From Acidovorax sp. RAC01 (GTDB taxonomy: Bacteria; Pseudomonadota; Gammaproteobacteria; Burkholderiales; Burkholderiaceae_C): a stretch of 64,000 nt of DNA. The stretch spans positions 4,459,501-4,523,500 of the forward strand of contig NZ_CP016447.1 of assembly GCF_001714725.1 (NCBI RefSeq), read 5' to 3'. Below, piece by piece: positions 8,742 to 17,319 of this stretch (positions are counted from its first letter, which is position 1; every line of letters starts with the position of its first letter). Both the position numbers and the translations under genes were made by a program. Under the pieces are notes generated by a model. That model saw only the letters and a program-made list of their open reading frames with translations. It did no database searches and was not told the origin of the DNA.

Positions 8742-9501
8742 TGCAGTGCGCGTGCAGTGGGGTACGGGGTGCTTGAGCAGACCGCAACATTGAGGACCTG
8801 AACTTACCGTGACGGTCAACTGGCCGCCGGAACTGTCAGGGCAGCATTAAGCCCAAACTAGCCTTTCGCTTTCAGTGGAAGACTAGTTCAAGAGATGCGC
8901 CAACGTTTGCAGGTTGGCTGTCAAGAGCGAAGGACCGGGTCGCGCAGACGGCAGGAGCCTAGACAGCCGTACGGCAAACACTTTAGGTGGCAGTGGGTAT
9001 TGGAAAGACCCGCGGGTGGGATGGCCGTTTCCGTCATGTATCAACAATGCCGGGATATCGCCATGAAACAGTCAGGCCTTGCGATATCCCAGCTTTGGCC
9101 AGCACATGCGCTCATGTCTCCGGAGGCGTCAGCTAGTTCGATCCCATCAAGCCATCGCGTTAGAACGCTCGCTAGAAGAGGAAGCAAACGTCCCATGTGG
9201 TAGCGGAGGAAGACTTGGTTGCTTAGGTGATCAGCAACGCTGTAGGAGTCAGGCGGGACTGCAGGCGCCCCTTGACGGAGAGGCATCCAGAGGCGTAAAC
9301 CGGCTCATTAACTCTGTCACGTGGGTATCGCTACGCTTAAGGCGACTCAGGCCCCAATACGACAAAGCGCTTCTGCGTGATCACCGCGTCGTTAGCAACA
9401 GCGCGGCTCATCGATTTCTACCAGTGTTACGAAACCTAAAGAGCAGCGAAACGCAGCTGGGCATGCTATCGGAGCTTTCCACGGTCGAGCGTTTGAACTG
9501 A
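8742..9501. other. Intergenic stretch without a recognised gene
   Basis: About 760 bases between the defence cassette and the next gene. Short open frames exist on both strands but none has a recognisable motif, a convincing ribosome site or a composition like that of a real gene. It may be decayed mobile DNA or the 5' region of the cassette. Confidence 0.5.
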
Positions 9502-9963
9502 CTAAACGCCATCCCCAGAGAAAACGCGAAAAGCATCCTCTGGCGGGACACCTGCCATGATGAGTTCAACAATTTGATCCCTGTACAGACGGATGTCTGC
9601 AGGCAACCGATCTTTGTTGGCGAAATAGTAGTCAGCCATGATCTGCAGAGCTTCCGCCTCCTTCGGTTTTGTCGACATGAGTTTGGCGTCAGCGTCGAGA
9701 AGCGAGTAGGAGCCAAGAATTGAGCACCTTTTGCTTACGACCTGCTTTTCGCCATGCTTCCCTAGCGCTATTGCAATCCAACGGCCGCCAGATGTGTTGA
9801 CCGTGCCCTTGCCTAGTCGTGCGCAAAGGCTTTCGTACTCGTTGAGCCAGTCAGGCCTCCGCTCAATGGAACAGAACACGTCTTCAATTACGTGTTCTGT
9901 GTAAGGTTGCTTGAGCGACTGGAGAACTTCTTCCACGAACAAGCGGACATCCAATGTTTTCAT
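9502..9963 (-). CDS. Hypothetical protein, 153 aa
   Basis: A 153-residue soluble protein with balanced composition, starting MKTLDVRLFVEEVL. The central part, with motifs like IERRPDWLNEYESL, RWIAIALG and ILGSYSLL, resembles small hypothetical proteins I have seen in genomic islands, but I cannot name the family. No catalytic motif, signal peptide or membrane segment is visible. It stands alone in a region otherwise poor in genes and on the same strand as the satellite-phage-like genes to its right. The even composition argues that it is a real gene. Function unknown. Confidence 0.6.
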   Translation of the reverse strand: MKTLDVRLFVEEVLQSLKQPYTEHVIEDVFCSIERRPDWLNEYESLCARLGKGTVNTSGGRWIAIALGKHGEKQVVSKRCSILGSYSLLDADAKLMSTKPKEAEALQIMADYYFANKDRLPADIRLYRDQIVELIMAGVPPEDAFRVFSGDGV

Positions 9964-10903
9964 ACTGGGCAGTGGACAAATAGCGATTGGGTCAGAGCTT
10001 ACTGTAGAGCTTCGCGAATCGAAGGCGGTGGTTGCTATTCGAACTCAGGAAAGCCCCCTTGCAGCCGTGTTTCGAGGCAATCTGGACGATGTCTCTCAAT
10101 TGGAGCAACAGGCGACCTATCGAAACTACAGGCCAAGGCCCTGCATCCCGCATCTCTTTCGAATGCCTCGTCGCCGTCGCCGCGCCTCCCCTTCCCGAGT
10201 GTGAACGTACGCCCGGGACCCAAAAGACAGCACGGTTTCCGCGTCGAAGCGTGGCGTGAGCAGCGACGTTGTATGTCGAGGGTTTCACCCACTCTGAATC
10301 GCCCAGGGGCGCTTCAGCAAGGAGCAAAGACGTATCCGCAAGAGCGTCTTTGAGGTACGTGTGCTTCCGTCGACTTTGTCGTGAACGCATACGTATCAGG
10401 AAAACCGGGACGATCTTTGACTGTTGACCTCGAAGCTGCAATCAACCAGGTGCTTTCCCAAATTTCCTTTGCGTTCATAGTGGGCACCCGTTCCGTTGGA
10501 TGAGTAGCGGACCAGGGCAACGCAGTCGACGCTGCTGACACGGTTGGGATCCGCTCAAGGTCCAAGGAGGTCGCAAACAGGCGGCCCGGAGCAGTTCCAA
10601 ATTGAGGCCCTTCAATTACCCGGTCCCCCATGCCGTCCGGCTGTCACGAGAGAGCAACTGACCGCATCGACACCTGCTGTATGTAGCCTAGGCATGAGAG
10701 GTGGTGCGCCTATGACAATCAGCGAGATTAGACCCTAATCGGCACACGTCTCGAGGACATGACTGTGCGGGTGCAGAGCGCTCAGCATGCTGACAAGTTT
10801 CTGGAGTCATCATGCGATTGGTCCAACACAGCCTGCGACTGCCATCCAGACTTGTTAGGGTAGTTGCACACTATCCCGCAGAAGTGTCCGTGAGCAGGCC
10901 TGA
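9964..10903. other. Intergenic stretch without a recognised gene
   Basis: About 940 bases. Several short overlapping open frames on both strands have arginine/serine-rich compositions typical of non-coding high-GC DNA, and none shows a recognised domain. It is probably degraded island DNA. Confidence 0.45.
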
Positions 10904-11566
10904 CTACTGCCGGCTCGCACCGTAACCATGATGACCCGCCCCGTACTGCTTGGTACGCGCCTTGCAAAGATAGCTCGCACGACGGAAGAAAGCCGCGAAG
11001 GAGTCTGGATCGGTACGCCGAAGGATGTAGGACGGGTTTTCTGGGAAGTGGACCAGAGATCGGGCGTCGTCAACGTGCATTCCTAGCGCACTTGCCCAAG
11101 CCTCCCAGACCCGATTCGCCATGTTCCCAGCGGGCGACTGATAGTTACCGAGCCAGTTATAGGCATGACCATTAAGCAGGATGACTAGGTGGAAATGAGG
11201 CCTTCCCTGGACTCCAACCTCCCTCACCCAAAAATATCTTAGCTTCGTGTCGTGAAATTGATTTCCATTTAGTTTCGCGATCATTCGTCCATGCGCAATT
11301 TTTGCTTTCAAAGACTGAAGAAAACGAGACAAAACCGAGTTTTCAATAGTGCAAGACTCAATGCCATGGGACAACGGCAAATGCAGGTCTACACGAAAAG
11401 CGAAAACTCTTCCGTACTGCTCTAAAGCGCATTTAATCACTCGGTGAAGTGCCTCCAAATATTCCTCCACCATTGGCTCGTTGGCACTTAGGAGCGGCAA
11501 TTGACAATAATTATTTCCAAAATACAGTCGATGGTTTTTGTTAATCGAGAATTGCTCTTGATTCAT
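10904..11566 (-). CDS. Inovirus Gp2-like / YagK-YfjJ family protein
   Basis: A 220-residue protein. The middle part carries LRYFWVREVGVQGRPHFHLV, followed by LLNGHAYNWLG, the signature of the YagK/YfjJ C-terminal family annotated as inovirus Gp2-like. The HFH triad resembles the metal-binding histidines of HUH-type replication proteins, so it is probably a replication initiator of a phage satellite or cryptic prophage. Base composition is far more AT-rich than the chromosome, which indicates transfer. It lies downstream of the AlpA-like gene on the same strand, a pairing common in such satellites. The C-terminal tail after LCKARTKQYG is short and low in complexity. Replication function is inferred from family context. 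Confidence 0.78.
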   Translation of the reverse strand: MNQEQFSINKNHRLYFGNNYCQLPLLSANEPMVEEYLEALHRVIKCALEQYGRVFAFRVDLHLPLSHGIESCTIENSVLSRFLQSLKAKIAHGRMIAKLNGNQFHDTKLRYFWVREVGVQGRPHFHLVILLNGHAYNWLGNYQSPAGNMANRVWEAWASALGMHVDDARSLVHFPENPSYILRRTDPDSFAAFFRRASYLCKARTKQYGAGHHGYGASRQ

Positions 11567-11776
11567 AACGTCTTTCTTAGTGGAAGCTGGTGTCAGCCAA
11601 CCCTTCCAATTGTTCGATTACAAAGAGTATCTTGGTCTTGGATGCATCTACTATCTATATACTACCAATACCTAGGCTTTTCGTCGCAATCCACGGTAGC
11701 ACTTCGGCCATTTAATTAAGGAAGTCCCCAGTCAGTCAGGGGAAAAATAATAATTTCTTACTCTCGAAATTTGGGA

Positions 11777-11965
11777 TCAAGCCAATTCTTTCCTAAGTTC
11801 CATCCGCCGCATTAACCAGTCATCAATCTCAGCCTTAACCCAACCTACTGACCGCACCCCTAATTTAATCGGTTTCGGAAACTGATTTCTACTCATGTAT
11901 AGGTAGAGTGTTGATCTGGGCAGCCCTGTCACGGCGCTAACTTGGGGTAATCTCATTATCAGCAT
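11777..11965 (-). CDS. AlpA family regulator
   Basis: A 62-residue protein starting MLIMRLPQVSAVTGLPRSTL, a MerR-type helix-turn-helix, followed by PKPIKLGVRSVGW and EIDDWL, the full signature of AlpA/phage excisionase-like regulators. The open frame extends upstream, but an AGGTG ribosome site lies five bases before the ATG at 11965, and the family begins there. AlpA proteins activate integrase or excision genes of P4-like satellites and cryptic prophages. This fits the integrase at 14.6-15.9 kb and the Gp2-like gene just downstream. The surrounding DNA is AT-rich. Confidence 0.88.
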   Translation of the reverse strand: MLIMRLPQVSAVTGLPRSTLYLYMSRNQFPKPIKLGVRSVGWVKAEIDDWLMRRMELRKELA

Positions 11966-12119
11966 CGTTACACCTGTTTGGTAATTTGTACAAAACATTG
12001 CTCGATTCAGTAATTTTTTCCACACAACGCTTTCAACATAATTCTCGACGTGAAGGAGGAGCACTTGCCAGTACTTCTTCCTGGATGGATACCATCCTTG
12101 CGACATTCGGGAATGTGTC

Positions 12120-12398
12120 TCAATGAAATTGAATCAAGGCTTCTCTGAAACTGCCACGATCGAAGCACTCACTTGAATAGGCAAGAATTATCAAGAACAC
12201 CCTACGAGCGTGCGACATCAAAATAACGGAAGTTATTCCGTGACAGGTCGTTACGACGTGCCACTCCAAACAGTCACAGCAATCGACCTCGCAGTACAAT
12301 GCCGCCCAGCAGACCTCCACTGCTTCCGCTTGAGTGAGCGCCCGGTCAAAGCCCTGTAAAAGCCTACGTTTTCCATCAAAAAAACATCTAGATTTCAT
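12120..12398 (-). CDS. Small open frame of uncertain coding status
   Basis: A 92-residue frame beginning immediately inside the left target duplication of the IS5 element. It has seven cysteines and no motif I recognise. Its upstream region is cut by the IS, so a promoter or the first codons may have been separated by the insertion. It could equally be a chance frame in AT-rich island DNA. Confidence 0.25.
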   Translation of the reverse strand: MKSRCFFDGKRRLLQGFDRALTQAEAVEVCWAALYCEVDCCDCLEWHVVTTCHGITSVILMSHARRVFLIILAYSSECFDRGSFREALIQFH

Positions 12399-12402
12399 CT
12401 AG

Positions 12403-13592
12403 GGATGGTGTTCAAAACACGATTGACGCCAGCCGATAGCAGGGGGCTTGCCACGACATGAAACAGGGCGACCCAGAATCGGCGAATTCAACGCAGTTTC
12501 TGCATTGGCACTGCCCGTTTTCGGGCCGATGGAGGCCCTTTGGTCACGTGCAGACGCACTCATGCCTGCAGCCCTTGCAACAGCCGGCGCCGTGCCATCC
12601 ACAGATTGGAGAGCGCAAACAGCGTGTGCAACTGCGCCGTGTTCTTGGCCAGTCCGCGGTAGCGCACTTTCATGTGTCCGAATTGCCGCTTGATGACACG
12701 GAACGGGTGTTCCACTTTGGCGCGGATACGGGCCTTGATGTGTTCAAGCTGGTCGAGCACCGCGCCCATGGGGCTGTCCTTGTCCAATGCGCGGCGTTTG
12801 CCCGGACGCATCGCCACATGCCAGTTGGCTTTGATGCCTTGGACTTCTTCGCGTTTGGCCACGCCGTGGTAGCCAGCGTCAGCAAACACATCCGTTTCTT
12901 CGCCATGGACCAACGCACTGGCCTGCGTCACGTCATTGACGTTGGCGGCCGTGCCGACCACGGTATGAACCAGGCCCGAGTCGGCGTCCACGCCGATGTG
13001 AGCCTTCATCCCAAAATGCCACTGGTTCCCTTTCTTGGTCTGGTGCATTTCGGGGTCACGCTCGCCGTCCTGGTTCTTCGTCGAGCTGGGCGCGGCTATC
13101 AAGGTGGCGTCCACCACCGTGCCTTGTTTGAGCATCAAGCCTTTGTCGGCAAGCGTGGCGTTGACCACGGCCAGTATCTGCGGGGCAAGTTGGTGTTCTT
13201 CGAGCAGGTGGCGAAAGCGCAGGATGCTGACCCGGTCGGGGATGCGCTCGACACTGGACAGGCCTGCAAACTCGCGGTACAGCGAGGTCTCGAACAGGGC
13301 TTCTTCCATGGCCAGGTCACTCAGGCCAAACCACTGTTGCAAGAAATGAATGCGCAGCATCGTCACCAGCTCAAACGGCGGGCGCCCGGTCTTGGCGCGA
13401 GGTGCGTGCGGCGCAATCAACGACAGCAACTCCGTCCAAGGTACCACCAGGTTCATCTCGTCGAGAAACACCGCTTTGCGCGTGCGCCGCGTGCTCAGGT
13501 TCAGTCCGAGGTCTTGTTGGGTCATGACGCCATTGTTCCTGTCGTGCCTCGCTAACGCCATTCGGGCTTGACCGGGGTTTTGAACACCATCC
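12403..13592 (-). mobile_element. IS5-family insertion sequence, complete (1190 bp)
   Basis: The element is bounded by 16-bp perfect terminal inverted repeats, GGATGGTGTTCAAAAC at 12403-12418 and its complement at 13577-13592. A 4-bp duplication CTAG (12399-12402 and 13593-13596) flanks it. It contains one intact transposase gene. CTAG duplications and about 1.2 kb length are typical of the IS5 group. The intact duplication means it transposed here and has not since recombined. Confidence 0.95.
12560..13525 (-). CDS. IS5-family transposase
   Basis: About 321 residues, uninterrupted. The DDE catalytic residues are visible: Asp in VVDATLIAAPSS, Asp in VFADAGYHG and Glu in RAKVEHPFRVIKRQ, with the Y-x2-R-x3-E-x6-K type signature of IS4/IS5 transposases around the last. 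The N-terminal part carries the DUF772-like domain (LVTMLRIHFLQQWFGLSD). I chose the ATG at 13525 (MTQQDLGLN); another ATG lies 12 codons upstream at 13561. The protein cuts and pastes the surrounding element and appears functional. Confidence 0.93.
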   Translation of the reverse strand: MTQQDLGLNLSTRRTRKAVFLDEMNLVVPWTELLSLIAPHAPRAKTGRPPFELVTMLRIHFLQQWFGLSDLAMEEALFETSLYREFAGLSSVERIPDRVSILRFRHLLEEHQLAPQILAVVNATLADKGLMLKQGTVVDATLIAAPSSTKNQDGERDPEMHQTKKGNQWHFGMKAHIGVDADSGLVHTVVGTAANVNDVTQASALVHGEETDVFADAGYHGVAKREEVQGIKANWHVAMRPGKRRALDKDSPMGAVLDQLEHIKARIRAKVEHPFRVIKRQFGHMKVRYRGLAKNTAQLHTLFALSNLWMARRRLLQGLQA

Positions 13593-13655
13593 CTAGGAAT
13601 CCGCTAAAATATTTCCAGTTTCCTTACAGCAAACTTCTAAATTATTTATTAAATC

Positions 13656-14561
13656 ATGGCGATAAGAGACACTAGCGATAGACTCTCAAATATATTAGAA
13701 GTCGATGGATTGACTGAGCGCTCATATGCATTTTTATGGATATATCTCGCTCAGCTTAATAATTACCTGTTATCGATAGAGGCAAAAATAGATCGTTACG
13801 AATTCACCACCCAACTAGCGAATACCTTAATTAATAATCCACATCTCGTAGAGCCAACAAAGATCGCATTGCGATACTCCCTTATTCCGGAAATATATAT
13901 TTCCTGGATAACGGACAGCAAGCGCCAAGGAGCTTGGATTGAAAAATATGCTCGGCAATATTTTTCAATCCAGCCCTCAGTCAACAATACTCCAGCGGCT
14001 CCATTTAAAATCCCGCTACACTTAACAGGTCAGAGACGGGGGATGGCAATAGTCGATTACATGACGATTAACTTAACAAGCCCCCAACGCATAGAGCAGA
14101 TCGCAGCAATGCAGAATACCTGGGACCTGCAAAAACGATTCGAGGAAGTTTTTGATTGGATGCATGACGGCGATGGGGACAAGAAAAGGCGTTTATTCGC
14201 GAATTTCATGACTGCTAAATTCGTGCCAAATGCCCCCACTCTTTTCAACTCCCATGACCACGAAGACTTCTTAATAAACCTGGAAGGCATTTTTGTCTCC
14301 AACAACGAGAAGACAGCATATGCAAAAGAAGTACGAAACCGCTGGAATCAGGTAAAGCGAAGAGAGCAAGAGAAAACCATCAAGAAACAATGCAATTTCA
14401 ATCTCCCGGTTGCGATCGACGAAAAGCTTACAAAACTTGCTGCCAAGTACGAAATGAGTCGCGTGGACGTTATTGAAATTTTGATTAGACATGAAGCGCA
14501 GCACGAGACGTCGATTAAGTCTTGGCTACAACGCCTACCTAGAAATAATCCACTGCAATAA
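13656..14561 (+). CDS. Island protein with a C-terminal ribbon-helix-helix motif
   Basis: A 301-residue protein in strongly AT-rich DNA. The N-terminal 230 residues are helical and I do not recognise them. The C-terminal segment (about 240-285, NFNLPVAIDEKLTKLAAKYE, then MSRVDVIEILI) reads as a ribbon-helix-helix DNA-binding unit: a short strand followed by two helices. It may be a DNA-binding regulator or a replication/partition accessory of the island. It ends in a strong hairpin terminator and converges on the integrase gene. The IS5 element sits just upstream and may have separated it from its promoter. Function unknown. Confidence 0.6.
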   Translation: MAIRDTSDRLSNILEVDGLTERSYAFLWIYLAQLNNYLLSIEAKIDRYEFTTQLANTLINNPHLVEPTKIALRYSLIPEIYISWITDSKRQGAWIEKYARQYFSIQPSVNNTPAAPFKIPLHLTGQRRGMAIVDYMTINLTSPQRIEQIAAMQNTWDLQKRFEEVFDWMHDGDGDKKRRLFANFMTAKFVPNAPTLFNSHDHEDFLINLEGIFVSNNEKTAYAKEVRNRWNQVKRREQEKTIKKQCNFNLPVAIDEKLTKLAAKYEMSRVDVIEILIRHEAQHETSIKSWLQRLPRNNPLQ

Positions 14562-14600
14562 AAAATGGCCTATGACAATACAGTCATAGGCCATTTTTAT
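14561..14600. terminator. Bidirectional intrinsic terminator
   Basis: A 16-bp perfect stem (14561-14576 with 14583-14598) around a 6-base loop, with A-run and T-run on the two sides. It lies between the converging RHH gene and integrase gene and can serve both strands. Confidence 0.9.
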
Positions 14601-14615
14601 TAGTTATTCACGCTT

Positions 14616-15881
14616 TTACTGGGAGGGTATCATTAACGGCGGAACGCAGTACTTTGCCCATTCCGACATCAGCCCAGCGCGCTTCGCCAAAAGGTCCCCT
14701 CGTTGATAAGCCGCTTCGACACCATCAGCCAACCTATGGGCCAAAGCATGCTCGCAGACCTCGCGGGGATACGAAGTGGTTTCCCCCGCCCAATCTCGGA
14801 AGGTCGAGCGGAACCCGTGCTGCGTCAAACCGGTGCGTCCCATCCGTCGAAGCACGGAGGTCAGAGCCATGTCCGACAGCTGACCGCCTTTTGGCGCGAC
14901 AAAGACGTCGTCTACGCCCTCTTCCCGTGGCAACGCCTTCAACAAGGCCACGACCGGATCTGCCAGCGGCACCCGGTGCTCCTTCCCTGCTTTCATTCGC
15001 TCGCCCGGGATAGTCCAGACTCGATTGCTCATGTCAAATTCCGACCACTTAGCACCCCGTACCTCTCCTGATCGAGCGGCAGTCAAGATCGCAAATTCCA
15101 ACGCTCGAGCCGATACACCTTCTCTCAAGCGGAGGTCTGCCATGAATAGAGACATCTCGGAGTATGGAAGCGCGGCATGATGGACAACCCTTTGTACTTT
15201 GTTACGAGCCGGCAGCTCATGTTCTAAGTGACCTTTCCATCGAGCTGGGTTGTCCCCCTGTCGGTATTCCCGGAACGCCGCCCAATCGAGTATGGACTCG
15301 ATTCTTCCACGCAGTCGACTAGCCGTTTCTGTCTTGTTCAGCCACAGGGGCTGACCAGCTGCACCCACAGGCTGTTGAAGGACTTCTAGGACCATTCCGG
15401 TATCGACGGACGCTACCGGAAAAGAACCAAACTTCGGGTAAACGTAGGTCGTCAGGGTATTGGTCCACTGTTGAGCATGCTTGCAGTTCTTCCAGCCGGC
15501 TCGATTAGCCTCAATGTACGCCTCCGCGCAGTCTTTGAAGGACTTTGCTTTGGCTACGGCAACTAAAGACTCCGCCTTTGCTGTCTGGCGCTTAAGTACC
15601 GGGTCGAAGCCGTCGCGAACCTGCCTCCTCAGTTCACGTGCGCGATCACGTGCTTCCGCCAATGAGACTTCAGGAAAACTACCCAGACCGATGTCTCTTC
15701 GATGGGGCGTCACTTGACTGTCCCTACCGATCCGAGAGCCCACGGCAATCCGTAAAACCCAGGCCCGAGATTCACCAACGACCCGCAGGTGTAGACCATC
15801 TACTCCCCCCACTGCAAACCGCCCGTCCTCTTTAAGCTTCGAAACGGACAGCGCAGACAACTCTTTTGCCTTTCTGGGCAT
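14616..15881 (-). CDS. P4-type tyrosine integrase
   Basis: A 421-residue site-specific recombinase. The N-terminal 90 residues form the arm-binding DUF4102 domain. A SAM-like core-binding domain follows (about 100-200). The catalytic domain shows the active-site Arg in TAARSGEVRG, the HxxR box in QHGFRSTFRDWAGE and the C-terminal His/Tyr region HALAH...VEAAYQRGD. All catalytic residues are present. It would integrate and excise the island by strand exchange at attachment sites, usually the 3' end of a tRNA or similar gene. A possible attachment fragment lies about 170 bases upstream, at 16048-16060. Confidence 0.95.
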   Translation of the reverse strand: MPRKAKELSALSVSKLKEDGRFAVGGVDGLHLRVVGESRAWVLRIAVGSRIGRDSQVTPHRRDIGLGSFPEVSLAEARDRARELRRQVRDGFDPVLKRQTAKAESLVAVAKAKSFKDCAEAYIEANRAGWKNCKHAQQWTNTLTTYVYPKFGSFPVASVDTGMVLEVLQQPVGAAGQPLWLNKTETASRLRGRIESILDWAAFREYRQGDNPARWKGHLEHELPARNKVQRVVHHAALPYSEMSLFMADLRLREGVSARALEFAILTAARSGEVRGAKWSEFDMSNRVWTIPGERMKAGKEHRVPLADPVVALLKALPREEGVDDVFVAPKGGQLSDMALTSVLRRMGRTGLTQHGFRSTFRDWAGETTSYPREVCEHALAHRLADGVEAAYQRGDLLAKRAGLMSEWAKYCVPPLMIPSQ

Positions 15882-16047
15882 TGCAAACTCTCCGCCAAAC
15901 TATTTGACCCACATCTTAACCCACTTAAAACATTGGATTTACGGAGATTCCGTTAGACAAAGTTGGACGAAAAAAAGCTTGTATGTCTTTGTTTAAATTG
16001 ATTTTTTAGATTTCTCTGGACGCCGTCAGACTCGGCCGGGAAGGACG

Positions 16048-16060
16048 CCCTCTCCGCCAC
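16048..16060 (+). other. Possible attachment-site remnant resembling a tRNA-Ser 3' end
   Basis: CCCTCTCCGCCAC resembles the last bases of a bacterial tRNA-Ser gene, and a transcription terminator follows 32 bases later, as after a tRNA. No tRNA body precedes it. This would fit the tail left at the end of an island integrated into tRNA-Ser, with the intact gene beyond position 1. The match is short, so it is tentative. Confidence 0.25.
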
Positions 16061-16091
16061 AAAAAATTTCTAAGTCATTGATTTAGAAAGC

Positions 16092-16118
16092 AAAAAGCCA
16101 CCGCTAGGTGGCTTTTTT
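16092..16118 (+). terminator. Intrinsic terminator
   Basis: AAAAAGCCACC, a 4-base loop, then GGTGGC and a run of T. It reads rightward and marks the apparent chromosomal side of the island junction. The remaining sequence from 15882 to 16287 contains no gene that I can see. Confidence 0.8.
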
Positions 16119-16287
16119 GTTTTTCAGCCATCTTTCTAACCATCTTTCACTGGTGGCTTCAGTAGGATTTTGCTAGACCACCTCGGACGATCAGCAGAAA
16201 AGTTCCGATCAATCCGAAGGTTCATTCGCATGAGAGCAATCGGCACATGGAGCGCTATCCAGCATGATTTAGCGCCCACTTGATCGG

Positions 16288-17292
16288 TCAAGGCGCTTTC
16301 GGCAGATGCCTCTCAACAAACGCTTGAATATCGCTCCGCGTAATGTCCGTGAACTTGTTGCTGCTGCAGATGGGGAACGGGTTGTATTTGTTGAGCGCCC
16401 GAGTGCACACATTGTCTTCCGCCCGACGACCGACACCTCGGGTTGGCGAGTCCCACGCATGCGTGGCGCCCTCAAAGTTCGTCCACTTCTCGACGCCCTT
16501 GAATACTTTGTCCACGTTGCACTGAGACAGCGGCGTGGCGGTGTCGGCAGTTCCGGTGAAAGCGATCACAGGTGCCACATAGTTGCCTAGCGGAGGCGCG
16601 TCTTCACGATCCGTGCTGCCACTTGGAGCACGTCCAAAGATGGACTCCTTCACGTAGCAGTTGGGGTACAGCGACACACCACCAGCAAGCAATGACTTCA
16701 CTTCGCCACTGAGGTTGTGCTTGGAGAACGCGCGCAACACAGTCCAGCCACCTTGGCTGTCACCGATCACGAACGTCTTCTTGGGATCAGCACCCTCCGA
16801 CTTGACGAAACGCGCGGCGGCGATCAGATCAAGCACACGCATGTTGGCCCCAAAGCGAGTCCAACTGAGCCAGTTTTCCGTACGCCCCCGTGACCAATAC
16901 GAATCGAGAATCAGAATGTTGGCGTCGAGGTTGCGTTTGGCCCACACAGCGGTGTCCAGGTTGCCGGGTGCCACACCATGACCACCATGAACGATGATGA
17001 TGGCGGGGCGCTCAAACACTCGACCGTTCTGTGCTGTCCAGCTAGAGAACAGCATGCCCTTGCCGTCATAAGACGGAACGTTGGCGGAGAACAGGTTGAG
17101 CCCATTGTTCACCAGCGGTCGTTCCATGTTCCAGCCATGGGATGATGCCGGTGGATACTGCTCCACGATGGGTGGTTGGTACTTCTCGATGGGAATCGCG
17201 TCGTCTGAGGCGGCCCTGGATGAGGTCGATGCCACAAATAGCACTGCGGCACCAAGAAGCGAGCAAAAAGCGGTGCGAGGTTGATTTTTCAT
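16288..17292 (-). CDS. Exported alpha/beta hydrolase (dienelactone hydrolase-like)
   Basis: 334 residues with a Sec signal peptide (about 1-27, ending SSRA-A). The alpha/beta-hydrolase fold is shown by an oxyanion-region HGGHG near residue 100, a nucleophile elbow GDSQGG near 174, a possible acidic residue in FTGTADT and the catalytic His in ATHAWDS. It is likely a periplasmic esterase or related hydrolase; the substrate is unknown. An AGGAG ribosome site lies upstream of the ATG. The gene follows the lipoprotein gene by 27 bases on the same strand, so the two are probably co-transcribed. Confidence 0.8.
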   Translation of the reverse strand: MKNQPRTAFCSLLGAAVLFVASTSSRAASDDAIPIEKYQPPIVEQYPPASSHGWNMERPLVNNGLNLFSANVPSYDGKGMLFSSWTAQNGRVFERPAIIIVHGGHGVAPGNLDTAVWAKRNLDANILILDSYWSRGRTENWLSWTRFGANMRVLDLIAAARFVKSEGADPKKTFVIGDSQGGWTVLRAFSKHNLSGEVKSLLAGGVSLYPNCYVKESIFGRAPSGSTDREDAPPLGNYVAPVIAFTGTADTATPLSQCNVDKVFKGVEKWTNFEGATHAWDSPTRGVGRRAEDNVCTRALNKYNPFPICSSNKFTDITRSDIQAFVERHLPKAP

Positions 17293-17319
17293 TTTTTGTT
17301 TTGACTCCTACATAGGTGC

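Noticed and set aside
9079..10631. Several frames of 70-150 residues on both strands of the gene-poor stretch
   Set aside because: Only the one at 9502-9963 has an even composition. The rest overlap one another and look like non-coding DNA.
12458..13555. 365-residue plus-strand frame through the IS5 element
   Set aside because: It is the shadow of the transposase, which has the complete DDE site on the minus strand.
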